Shown here in pieces: positions 26,178-33,520 of a stretch of DNA of 64,000 nt. Source of the DNA: Planctomycetota bacterium (lineage in GTDB: Bacteria; Planctomycetota; UBA1135; JADKAF01). Below the pieces are notes generated by a model. That model made no database searches. It was not told the DNA's origin and worked only from the letters and a program-made list of their open reading frames with translations. Location: positions 4,340,001 through 4,404,000 of the forward strand of contig JADKAF010000001.1 of the NCBI GenBank assembly GCA_016719295.1. Reading direction: 5' to 3'. The stretch's first letter is position 1. Each line of letters begins with the position of its first letter. The position numbers and the translations under genes are program-made.

Positions 26178-26705
26178 ATGCGAACCACCGTCCTCTGGAG
26201 CCTAGGCCTAGCCTCGCTGCTCGGGATCGCCGCGCTTGCCCAAGGGCTCGCGCGCTCTTCCGCCCAGGAGCAAGAGCCCAAGATCGCTATCAACCCCGAC
26301 ACCGGGGAAGTCCTCCCGAGCTCCAAGCCCGACACGCTGCTGCTCACCATCGGCATCGACGCGAGCGGCGTCCATCCTCTCCAGGCCGTCGCCAAGAAGG
26401 CGATGCCCTTCAAGAACCATCGCACCTGGGAGCAGCAGCCCTTCCGCTTCACCGTGCGCGACACGGCCGGCCGCGAGCTCCTCTCCGGCGGCTTCGATCC
26501 CGCGCCGATGTGCCTCGATCCCAACCACGCCGGTCAGCCCCCTCACGGCGCAGGCGACTGGCTCACCGTGCACGAGACGCACACGAACGTCCGCGTCCCC
26601 GACTACGGCTCGGCCTTCGGGTCGATCGAGTTCGCCGTCCGCGACGGCAACGGCTGGCGGCCCTTCGGGCGCACCGCCGCTTCCGAGATCCAGGTCGTTC
26701 GCTGA
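26178..26705 (+). CDS. Small exported protein paired with the M64-type peptidase
   Basis: 175 residues from the ATG at 26178, with a signal peptide (LWSLGLASLLGIAALAQGLA). The mature part is a beta-rich single domain: DTLLLTIGIDASG, a middle FRFTVRDTAGRELLSGGF strand pair, and SIEFAVRDGNGWRPFGR. The layout weakly recalls the N-terminal beta domain of M64 peptidases, which is missing from the next gene, so this may be that domain encoded separately. That is inference. The stop is 18 bases before the next ATG, so the two are co-transcribed. Confidence 0.7.
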   Translation: MRTTVLWSLGLASLLGIAALAQGLARSSAQEQEPKIAINPDTGEVLPSSKPDTLLLTIGIDASGVHPLQAVAKKAMPFKNHRTWEQQPFRFTVRDTAGRELLSGGFDPAPMCLDPNHAGQPPHGAGDWLTVHETHTNVRVPDYGSAFGSIEFAVRDGNGWRPFGRTAASEIQVVR

Positions 26706-26723
26706 GCCCAAGGAGAACCCATC

Positions 26724-29700
26724 ATGCAGCTACGCCACATCTTCGGCGCCGCCGCGGGGCTCTTCCTCGCCGCGACCGCCAATGAACTCCACGCACAAAC
26801 CGTCACCACCGTCGTGAACAACGGCCCGAGCGCCGAGCTCTACGACATGGTGATCCTCGGGGACGGTTATCGCTCCAACGAGCAAACGCGCTTCAACCAG
26901 GACGTCGCCGACATCGTCGCCTACTTCCAGAACCAGGCGTCGGTCTACCCCTACGGCGAGTACTTCCAGTGCTACAACGTGCACTCGGTCTTCCGCGCCT
27001 CGCTCGAGAGCGGCGCCGATGACCCGTGCGCGAACCCGGTCGTCACGCGCAACACCGTCTACGACGCCGAGTACTGCTGGGGCGGCACGCAGCGTTGCCT
27101 CTACATCCGCAACACCGCGCAAGCCGCGACGGACGCGGCGCTGGCGCCCGACACCGACGGGCGCGTGATCGTGCTCGTGAACGACACGCAGTACGGCGGC
27201 TGCGCCTCGACCTACGCGGTCTCGTACAACGGCAGCTCGATGGAAGAGGTGAACTGCCACGAGTGGGGCCACAGCTTCGGCCTCCTCGCCGACGAGTACG
27301 ACTACGGCACCAGCGGTCCCTATGCCGGTGGCGAGCCCGCGGACATCAACTGCACCGCGAGCACGACCGGCAACGCGAAGTGGCCGCTCTGGGTCGGCGC
27401 GACCGGCCAGTACGGCACGGTCGGCGCCTGTCCGGGCGCCTGCTACTACCCGCCGACGCCACTGCCTACGCTGTACCGCCCCGAGCTCAACTGCGAGATG
27501 CGCGAGCTCTCCCGGCGCTTCTGCACGATCTGCCGCGAGCAGATGATCAAGCGCTTCCATCAGGAAGTCGACATGATCGACAACCCGTTCCGAAGCCCCG
27601 GCGGAAGCGTCGCGCAGCATTCGACCGTCATCTTCGGCTTCGCGAACCGCATCGCGAATCGCCCGCACGAGATCCAGTGGCGCATCGACGCTGGCTCCTT
27701 CTTCAGCGGCACGACGAGCTTCTATTGGAACGTCGGGGCGGCGACCGTGGGGAACCACACGATCACCGTGCGGCTCACCGATACGAGCCCGGATGTCCGC
27801 AACGACCCGAGCAATCTGCTGCGCCACGAGTTCTCCTGGACGGTGAACGTGACCAGCGGGTCTCTCGACCCGAGCTGCTCGGTCGAAGAGGTGCTGCCGT
27901 CCACGCTCGATGGCGTCGAGGGCAACAGCTCGACCGCGTTCCCCTTCGCCCGCACCGGTGAGATGCGCTTGATGATGGCCTACGGCCCGACCGCCCTCGG
28001 CGTGAGCGGCCCGACGCGTTTCGATGGCATCGCCTTCCGTCCGAACGGTGGCACCGCGAGCCTCGCGGCCGCCAGCTACCGGATGCAGGCCTACCTCTCC
28101 ACGAGCCGAAATCCCGCGACGAACCTGAGTCGGACCTTCGAATCGAATCACGGGTTGGATCGCGTGCTGCTCTTCAACAGCACGGTCGCGGTCGCCGCTC
28201 GAACGCTCGGGGCCTCCTCGCCCAGCGAGTTCGTGATCGAGATCCCGTTCTCCCGGCCCTTCGAATGGGATCCGAGCTACGGTCCGCTGCTGGTCGATCT
28301 GCGCCTGATCAGCTCGTCGGGGATCGCCGCTTCGAGCTGGGACGGCCCCATCTCGAACGGCGACGACATCGGACGCATCGCTCATCAGTCCGACTACACC
28401 GCCACGACGGCGGACTTCCCCGCCTCGGGAACGCAGAACTTCGCGCTGGCGATGAGCCTCTGCGAAGAGTGCGAGGTCGGCCCGGATGCGTATGCGGAGA
28501 CGGAGGCCGGCAGCAGTAGCTCCTATCCGTTCAACATCGGCCCGAACCGCACCTTGATGGCCTACGACCGCTCGCTCTTCGAGGGCGACTTCGCCGGCCG
28601 TCATCGCATCACGAAGATCGCCTTCCGCCCCGACAATGGGAACGCAATGGCGGCCTTCTCGCTCGGCCTGACCGTCGACATGTCGACCGGCATCACGGCG
28701 GCGAATGCGCTGAGCAGCACCTTCAACAGCAACCACGGCGCCGATCGACGTCGTGTTTGGAACGGCCGCATCGACATCCCGGCGCAGCCGGCATCGTCGC
28801 TCCCCGCCGGCTTCGGCGTGGAGATCCCGCTGCAGACGCCCTTCGAGTACGACCCGGCCGCCGGACCGCTGGTGGTGGACTTCGTCGTGACGCAGGGCAG
28901 CGGCTCACCGGGCACGGCCTTCGACGGGCCGTTCAACACCGGCGAGCTGATCGGGCGCGTGTTCAGCTCGAGCCCGACGGCGACCACGGGCGGTGCAGCG
29001 CAGAACTTCGGCCTCGTGATGTGCGTGGTGTCGGAGCCTTGCCCGACGCTGCCCGCGGCACAGGACCGAGCGTTCGGCAATACGAGCTCGGCCTTCCCGT
29101 GGGCTTCGCCTGGTCCGATGCGGGCGATGTACGCCTATGACGAGACCTCGGTCGCGACGACGAAGCCGATCACCATCCAGCACCTGCGCTGGAGACCGAT
29201 CAGCGGAGCGACGTCGATCGGGCCGGTCAGCTACGACGTGCGGATCGACATGTCGACCTCCGCACTCGCGAGCGCGAGCGCGATCACGACAACCTTCGCC
29301 ACCAATCACGGCTCGAACCTGCGCACCGTGTTCAACGGCACGGTGAGCATCCCCTACACCGTGCTGAGCGGCAACCCGCGCGACTTCCCGCTGTCGATCC
29401 AGCTCAACAGTCCGTTCTACTGGAACCCCTCCGTGGGCCCGCTGATCGTCGATATCCGTTCGAACGGCATCATCGGTGGCGCGAACAGCACGCAGTTCGA
29501 CGGCTTCAACGGACCGGCGACCTACCGCGTCGTCCACCAGTCGGATCGCAACGCCACGGTGGCGGACTTCGGCCCGCAGAGCTTCGCCTTCTCGATCTCG
29601 CTCTGCGGCGAGGACTGCAACGGCACCGCGGTGAACTACGGCGCGGCTTGCGCCGGCACCGGCGGCATGCCGATCAACTCCACGCTCGGCCTGCCCCAGA

Positions 29701-30023
29701 TCCCGAACCCGACCTTCGGCTTCCGGCTGCGGAACGGTCCGGCGAGCCAGCCGGCAGCGCTCTGGCTCGGCTTCTCCCAGACCTCGATCGATCTCACGGG
29801 CCTCGGTGCCACCAACTGCTTCCTGCTGAACTCCTTGAACCTCGCCTCGATCACGACGGCGACGAACGCCAGCGGCATCGCGACCTTCAACGCGCCGATC
29901 CCGCTCGATCCGTTCCTGGATGGCGGGATCTTCTACTCGCAGTGGGTCGCGATCGACCCCGGCGCGCCGCGTCCGCTCCCGGTCATCACCAGCGACGGAC
30001 AGCGCATCACGCTCTGCTTCTGA
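26724..30023 (+). CDS. Secreted M64-type (IgA peptidase-like) metallopeptidase with three beta modules
   Basis: 1099 residues, with AAGGAG 9 bases before the ATG and signal peptide 1-24 (NELHAQ). The catalytic domain (about 25-290) starts with the M64 hallmark DMVILGDGYRS and has the zinc site HEWGHSFGLLADEY at 179-192 (His179, Glu180, His183, Asp190). A beta domain at about 291-390 follows. Then come three modules of the same kind as in the serine protease at 21655 (openings GNSSTAFPF, AGSSSSYPF, NTSSAFPW; NHGxDxxxVF; PFEYDPAAGPLVVDF) and the same C-terminal module ending QWVAIDPGAPRPLPVITSDGQRITLCF-like. The last seven modules and the end are clear paralogues of the 21655 protein. Confidence 0.88.
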   Translation: MQLRHIFGAAAGLFLAATANELHAQTVTTVVNNGPSAELYDMVILGDGYRSNEQTRFNQDVADIVAYFQNQASVYPYGEYFQCYNVHSVFRASLESGADDPCANPVVTRNTVYDAEYCWGGTQRCLYIRNTAQAATDAALAPDTDGRVIVLVNDTQYGGCASTYAVSYNGSSMEEVNCHEWGHSFGLLADEYDYGTSGPYAGGEPADINCTASTTGNAKWPLWVGATGQYGTVGACPGACYYPPTPLPTLYRPELNCEMRELSRRFCTICREQMIKRFHQEVDMIDNPFRSPGGSVAQHSTVIFGFANRIANRPHEIQWRIDAGSFFSGTTSFYWNVGAATVGNHTITVRLTDTSPDVRNDPSNLLRHEFSWTVNVTSGSLDPSCSVEEVLPSTLDGVEGNSSTAFPFARTGEMRLMMAYGPTALGVSGPTRFDGIAFRPNGGTASLAAASYRMQAYLSTSRNPATNLSRTFESNHGLDRVLLFNSTVAVAARTLGASSPSEFVIEIPFSRPFEWDPSYGPLLVDLRLISSSGIAASSWDGPISNGDDIGRIAHQSDYTATTADFPASGTQNFALAMSLCEECEVGPDAYAETEAGSSSSYPFNIGPNRTLMAYDRSLFEGDFAGRHRITKIAFRPDNGNAMAAFSLGLTVDMSTGITAANALSSTFNSNHGADRRRVWNGRIDIPAQPASSLPAGFGVEIPLQTPFEYDPAAGPLVVDFVVTQGSGSPGTAFDGPFNTGELIGRVFSSSPTATTGGAAQNFGLVMCVVSEPCPTLPAAQDRAFGNTSSAFPWASPGPMRAMYAYDETSVATTKPITIQHLRWRPISGATSIGPVSYDVRIDMSTSALASASAITTTFATNHGSNLRTVFNGTVSIPYTVLSGNPRDFPLSIQLNSPFYWNPSVGPLIVDIRSNGIIGGANSTQFDGFNGPATYRVVHQSDRNATVADFGPQSFAFSISLCGEDCNGTAVNYGAACAGTGGMPINSTLGLPQIPNPTFGFRLRNGPASQPAALWLGFSQTSIDLTGLGATNCFLLNSLNLASITTATNASGIATFNAPIPLDPFLDGGIFYSQWVAIDPGAPRPLPVITSDGQRITLCF

Positions 30024-30041
30024 GCCACGGGGCTCCCAGCT

Positions 30042-30080
30042 GCATGCCGCTCGCGCACGCTCAGTGCGCGAGCGGCATGC
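30042..30080. terminator. Bidirectional terminator overlapping the MATE stop codon
   Basis: GCATGCCGCTCGCGCAC (30042-30058) pairs perfectly over 17 bp with 30064-30080 around GCTCA. The MATE gene's TGA (30061-30063) lies in the loop, and its last codons form one arm. It serves the convergent M64 gene (stop 30023) and possibly the MATE gene. Confidence 0.8.
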
Positions 30081-31446
30081 TCGTTTCCGTGAGCTCGATC
30101 TTCCGCCAAGCACCGCTCGCGAAGCGCCAGCCGAGGGCGATCGAGAGCAGCGCGAGGTAGAGCGCCAGCCAGAGCAGCGTGCCGACCTCCCCGAAGCCGA
30201 GGAAGCGCACGCAGAGATAGGAGCCCGGGAAGAAGATCCCCCAAGCGATCGCGAGACGTGCCCACATCGGGAACTGCGTGTCGCCGGTCGCGCGCAGCGC
30301 CTCCGAGAGGGACATCGCCGCGGCGTCGAAGAGCTGCCACGCGCAGGAGAGCTGCAGCATGCGCACGCCGAGGGTCAGCAGCTCCGGATCGGCGGACTCG
30401 CCCGAGGACTCGAGCATCAAGCGCAGCAAGAGCTCGGGCAGGAGCAGGTAGCCGAGCCCGACGGCGCCCTGCCAGCTCATCACCGTGGCCAGCGTGATCT
30501 TGAAGGCACGCGGCACGTCGTCCTTGCGGCCTGCACCGATCACCTGACCGACGAGGATCGCGCCGGCGCTCGAGATGCCGAAGGCGGGCATGAACGACGC
30601 GGAGTTCAGCGCGATCACGACGCCGAACGCGGCGAGGGCCGTCGTGCCGAGGTAGCCGACGACCAGGTTCTGGAAGAGCAGGAAGGCCAGGAACTCGAAC
30701 GACCAGTTGATGCCGTTCGGCAAGCCGAAGCGCAGGAGCCGCGCGAACTCCGTGCGCGAGAGCGAGCGGCCCGCGCTCCCCGCCTGCCGCGCCTCGCGCA
30801 GGAAGAGCGCGAAGATGCACGCGAACGCGATCGTCGTCGCGAGCGTGCTCGCGAGCGCGGCCCCGGCGACGCCGAGGCGCGGGCAGCCGAGGTTCCCGTA
30901 GATGAGGAGCCAGTTCAGCGCGACGTTGAGGCCCATCGCGAGCAGGTTCGTGCGCATCTGGATGCGCGTGCGGCCGAGCCCACCGAAGTAGGAGCCGAGC
31001 GCCTCGATGCCGATCGCGGGGCCCGCACAGAGCAAGCGCAGCAAGAGGTACTGCGTCATCGCCTCCTGCACGCCGAGGCTGAAGCCGAGGAGGCCGACGA
31101 CGAAGTCGATGAACGGCAGCGTCGCGAGCGCGGCGAGCTCGGTCAGCGCGGCGAGGATGAGACCGTACCAGCCAAAGCGCCTGGCACCCGTGAAGTCGCC
31201 CTTCCCGAAGAGCTGGGCCGCGAAGCTGCCGACGAGGAAGACCATCCCCATCGGCAGGATCATCACCAGGAAGGCGTTGAGCCCGCCCGTGGTCGTCGCG
31301 GCGATGGCGTCCTCGCCGAGCGGAGCCACCATCACCGCGTCGGAAAGCGTGATCACGGTCTGCGAGAGGCGCGAGATCACCACCGGCCACGCGAGGGTCA
31401 GCAGCGCCTTCAGCGAGATGGGCGTGAATGAAGCGGGAGCCTGCAC
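30061..31446 (-). CDS. MATE-family multidrug/sodium antiporter
   Basis: 461 residues from the GTG at 31446, chosen because GGAGAG lies 7 bases upstream; the upstream GTG at 31488 falls in a palindromic repeat. About twelve membrane helices form two six-helix bundles. Typical MATE segments include LAWPVVISRLSQTVITLSDAVMV at the start, the LGVAGAALAST loop and, in the second half, PAFGISSAGAILVGQVIGAGR. It exports organic cations or drugs in exchange for H+ or Na+. It may be the last gene of the 33229 operon, since UPF0016 lies just upstream, but the palindromic repeat lies between them. Confidence 0.88.
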   Translation of the reverse strand: MQAPASFTPISLKALLTLAWPVVISRLSQTVITLSDAVMVAPLGEDAIAATTTGGLNAFLVMILPMGMVFLVGSFAAQLFGKGDFTGARRFGWYGLILAALTELAALATLPFIDFVVGLLGFSLGVQEAMTQYLLLRLLCAGPAIGIEALGSYFGGLGRTRIQMRTNLLAMGLNVALNWLLIYGNLGCPRLGVAGAALASTLATTIAFACIFALFLREARQAGSAGRSLSRTEFARLLRFGLPNGINWSFEFLAFLLFQNLVVGYLGTTALAAFGVVIALNSASFMPAFGISSAGAILVGQVIGAGRKDDVPRAFKITLATVMSWQGAVGLGYLLLPELLLRLMLESSGESADPELLTLGVRMLQLSCAWQLFDAAAMSLSEALRATGDTQFPMWARLAIAWGIFFPGSYLCVRFLGFGEVGTLLWLALYLALLSIALGWRFASGAWRKIELTETSMPLAH

Positions 31447-31465
31447 AGAGGATCTCTCCAGCCGA

Positions 31466-31500
31466 TGCACAGTCAAGGTGCCTGGCACCTCAACTGTGCA
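31466..31500. repeat. 35-bp palindrome with AGGTGCC-T-GGCACCT core
   Basis: The arms TGCACAGT (31466-31473) and ACTGTGCA (31493-31500) enclose the 15-base core AGGTGCCTGGCACCT (31476-31490). In total, two 17-base arms with two mismatches. It is followed at once by GGGGTCAG, which equals half of the palindrome at 6485. It lies between the UPF0016 stop (31507) and the MATE start (31446). A REP-like mobile palindrome or a terminator/operator. Confidence 0.7.
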
Positions 31501-31506
31501 GTGGGG

Positions 31507-31782
31507 TCAGTGGGAGGCGCGCCAGAGCATCCAGGCGCCCATGCCGAGGAAGGCGAGGCCGCCGGCGAGATCGAGCGTGCGCTGCGAGAGGACGTGGCTC
31601 AGCGCGGAGCCGAGGGCCGCGCCGAGGGCCGCGGAGAGGACGAGGGCGAGGGCGGCGCCGAGGAAGACGGACCAGGGTTGCTTGCTACTGCCCGCGAGCA
31701 AGAGAGTCGCGAGCTGGGTCTTGTCTCCGAGCTCTGCCAAGAAGACGGTGACGAACGCCGTGAAGAGGACGGAAGCGGTCAT
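31507..31782 (-). CDS. Single-domain UPF0016/TMEM165-family cation exporter
   Basis: 91 residues from the ATG at 31782, which overlaps the HIT stop as ATGA. Three hydrophobic helices and the family signature ELGDKTQ (residues 17-23) place it in the UPF0016/GDT1/MneA family, which exports Mn2+ or Ca2+. Most bacterial members carry two such domains in about 190 residues; this one has one, so a working transporter would need a dimer. It is part of an operon with the HIT hydrolase and the GGDEF protein. Confidence 0.85.
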   Translation of the reverse strand: MTASVLFTAFVTVFLAELGDKTQLATLLLAGSSKQPWSVFLGAALALVLSAALGAALGSALSHVLSQRTLDLAGGLAFLGMGAWMLWRASH

Positions 31783-32201
31783 GCGGAGGAGAGCAGGGTG
31801 GCGAGGCGCTCGCGGAGCCGCGCGCGCAGGGGTTCATCGACGACGAGAGAGCGCGAAGGGCGCTCCGGAGCGGACCAGATCGGAGAGGGGAAGTGCGCGT
31901 CGTCCTTCCAGCGCGGGACCACGTGCCAGTGTACGTGGGGCACGACGTTGCCGAGGCTCGCGAGGTTCAGCTTCTCGGGGGCGAGGAGCTCGCGCAGCGC
32001 GAGCTCGGCCGCGAAGACGCGCTCCATCAAGCGGGCGCGCTCAGCGGCGGGCAGGTCGCTCATCTCACGCACGTGGCGTGCGTGGATGACGCGCAGGAGC
32101 AGCGGGTGATGCTCCTCGCGAGCCAGCACGATGCGGCAGAGCTCGTCTCGCCACAGCACCTCTCCGCCGTCGCTCGAGCAGAAGACGCAGGAGACGGTCA
32201 T
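31779..32201 (-). CDS. HIT-family nucleotide hydrolase/transferase
   Basis: 140 residues from the ATG at 32201, which overlaps the GGDEF stop as ATGA. The histidine triad is HVHWHVVP near residue 90. The N-terminal CVFC pair is where Hint-type members bind zinc. It is a cytosolic enzyme acting on nucleoside phosphate adducts or dinucleoside polyphosphates. Its stop overlaps the start of the UPF0016 gene, so all three are coupled. Confidence 0.88.
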   Translation of the reverse strand: MTVSCVFCSSDGGEVLWRDELCRIVLAREEHHPLLLRVIHARHVREMSDLPAAERARLMERVFAAELALRELLAPEKLNLASLGNVVPHVHWHVVPRWKDDAHFPSPIWSAPERPSRSLVVDEPLRARLRERLATLLSSA

Positions 32202-33229
32202 CTCGCCGCACTCGTCGCGAGACCGTCGCGTCCGCGCTCCTTCACGCCGTACATCAGCGCATCCGCGAGCGCGAGGAGGCCTCGGGCATCTTGGGCGTCG
32301 CGCGGGAAGCCGCAGAGCCCGTAGGACGCGGTGAGGCGGATGTTCGCTCCGGACTCGCGGCGGAAGACCTGCCCCTTCACCGCCTCGCGCAGCATGCTCG
32401 CGTAGCTCGCCGCGGCCTCGGGATCGTGGCCGGGCAGCAGGATCACGAACTCATCCCCGCCGTAGCGCACGCCGGAGGCGCGCGGCGGCAGCGTCGGCGC
32501 GATGAGATCGCCGAGCTCCCGCAGGACCGCGCTGCCCTCGAGATGCCCGTGGCGATCGTTGACGCTCTTGAATCGATCGAGATCGAAGAGCACGAGCGAG
32601 AAGCTCTCGCGCGCCTCCCGCGCGGCCTCCAGCTCTTGCGGGAGCACGCGGTGAAGATAGCGCGCGTTGCGGAGCACCGTGACGTCATCCGAGAGGCTGA
32701 GATCGCGCAGCGCTTGGACGTGGCGCGCGTTCTCGAGCGCGATCGCGGCGAAGTCGGCGAAGGTCTGCAGCAAGCGCAGGTCGATCGCATCGAAGCGCCG
32801 CGCGCGCTCGAAATTCACGAGCTCGATCACGCCGCGCACCTCGTCACGGCAGATCATCGGCACGCACACGACGGAGCGCGTGTGGAAGCGCGTGAGCTCG
32901 TCGGCGCGCGCGGACCAACGCGGGTCGTGGTCGACCTCCGAGATGAGCAGCGGCTCGCCGCTCTCGGCGACGCTGCCCGCGATGCCCTCGCCGCGCCCGA
33001 GGCGCAGGCCGCGCAGCTTCTCCGCCCCAGTGCCCTCGGCGATCGCGAACTCGAGCTCGCCGCTCCTCTCGTCGCGCAGCAGCAGGGACCAGTTGCCGGG
33101 CCGGAGCACGCGGCGCACCTGCTCCAGGATCTGCTCCAGCACGCGCTGCGGCTCGAGGCTGGAGGTCAACGCTTTCGCGACCTCTTGATAGACCTCGAGC
33201 TCGACGAGTCGGCGGCGCAGCCGATCCAT
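32198..33229 (-). CDS. GAF-GGDEF diguanylate cyclase
   Basis: 343 residues if it starts at the ATG at 33229; in-frame TTG 33283 and GTG 33397 are alternatives, none with a good Shine-Dalgarno. A short coiled lead (DRLRRRLVELEVYQ) is followed by a GAF domain (about 25-175; LRLGRGEGIAGSVAESGEPL, VVCVPMICRDEVRGVIELVN) and a GGDEF domain with an intact RYGGDEF active site and the LFDLDRFKSVND segment. The product-inhibition RxxD site is absent (RASG there). It makes c-di-GMP in response to a small ligand bound by GAF. No membrane segment. Confidence 0.85.
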   Translation of the reverse strand: MDRLRRRLVELEVYQEVAKALTSSLEPQRVLEQILEQVRRVLRPGNWSLLLRDERSGELEFAIAEGTGAEKLRGLRLGRGEGIAGSVAESGEPLLISEVDHDPRWSARADELTRFHTRSVVCVPMICRDEVRGVIELVNFERARRFDAIDLRLLQTFADFAAIALENARHVQALRDLSLSDDVTVLRNARYLHRVLPQELEAAREARESFSLVLFDLDRFKSVNDRHGHLEGSAVLRELGDLIAPTLPPRASGVRYGGDEFVILLPGHDPEAAASYASMLREAVKGQVFRRESGANIRLTASYGLCGFPRDAQDARGLLALADALMYGVKERGRDGLATSAAR

Positions 33230-33520
33230 CTCGTCGGGATCGAGCGCTCGCGGCGCGGTGCTCTCGGGATGGTCTTCGGGCAACGGCGGATCTCGGAGAG
33301 TCGATGCGGCGCAGTATAGAGCAAAGCTCCGCGCGTGCACCCGAGCAGCTCGAGCCCGAATCTCGGACCCCGAAGGCCGCAGCGCAGGCTTCGCCACTCT
33401 GCGTAGGCAGAAACCGCTGCGCTCGCGTAGCTTTGTCAGCGTACTTGATCGCGGCGCGCTCCGTCGTCCCCTGCCTGCAAGGCCGCCGCTCCCTCTCCTC
33501 TCGAGGTCCCCACCAACATC
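33230..33520. promoter_or_regulatory. Divergent promoter region between GGDEF and PKD/LamG genes
   Basis: On the minus strand TATACT (33313-33318) is a good -10 match, placed to give a transcript starting near 33306, just ahead of the ATG at 33229. This favours that start over GTG 33397. I see no clear -35. For the plus-strand gene no boxes stand out. Confidence 0.4.

Noticed and set aside
26730..28736. A 668-codon open frame on the minus strand opposite the M64-type gene
   Set aside because: The M64 catalytic motif and module repeats are on the plus strand; the antisense frame has only biased composition.
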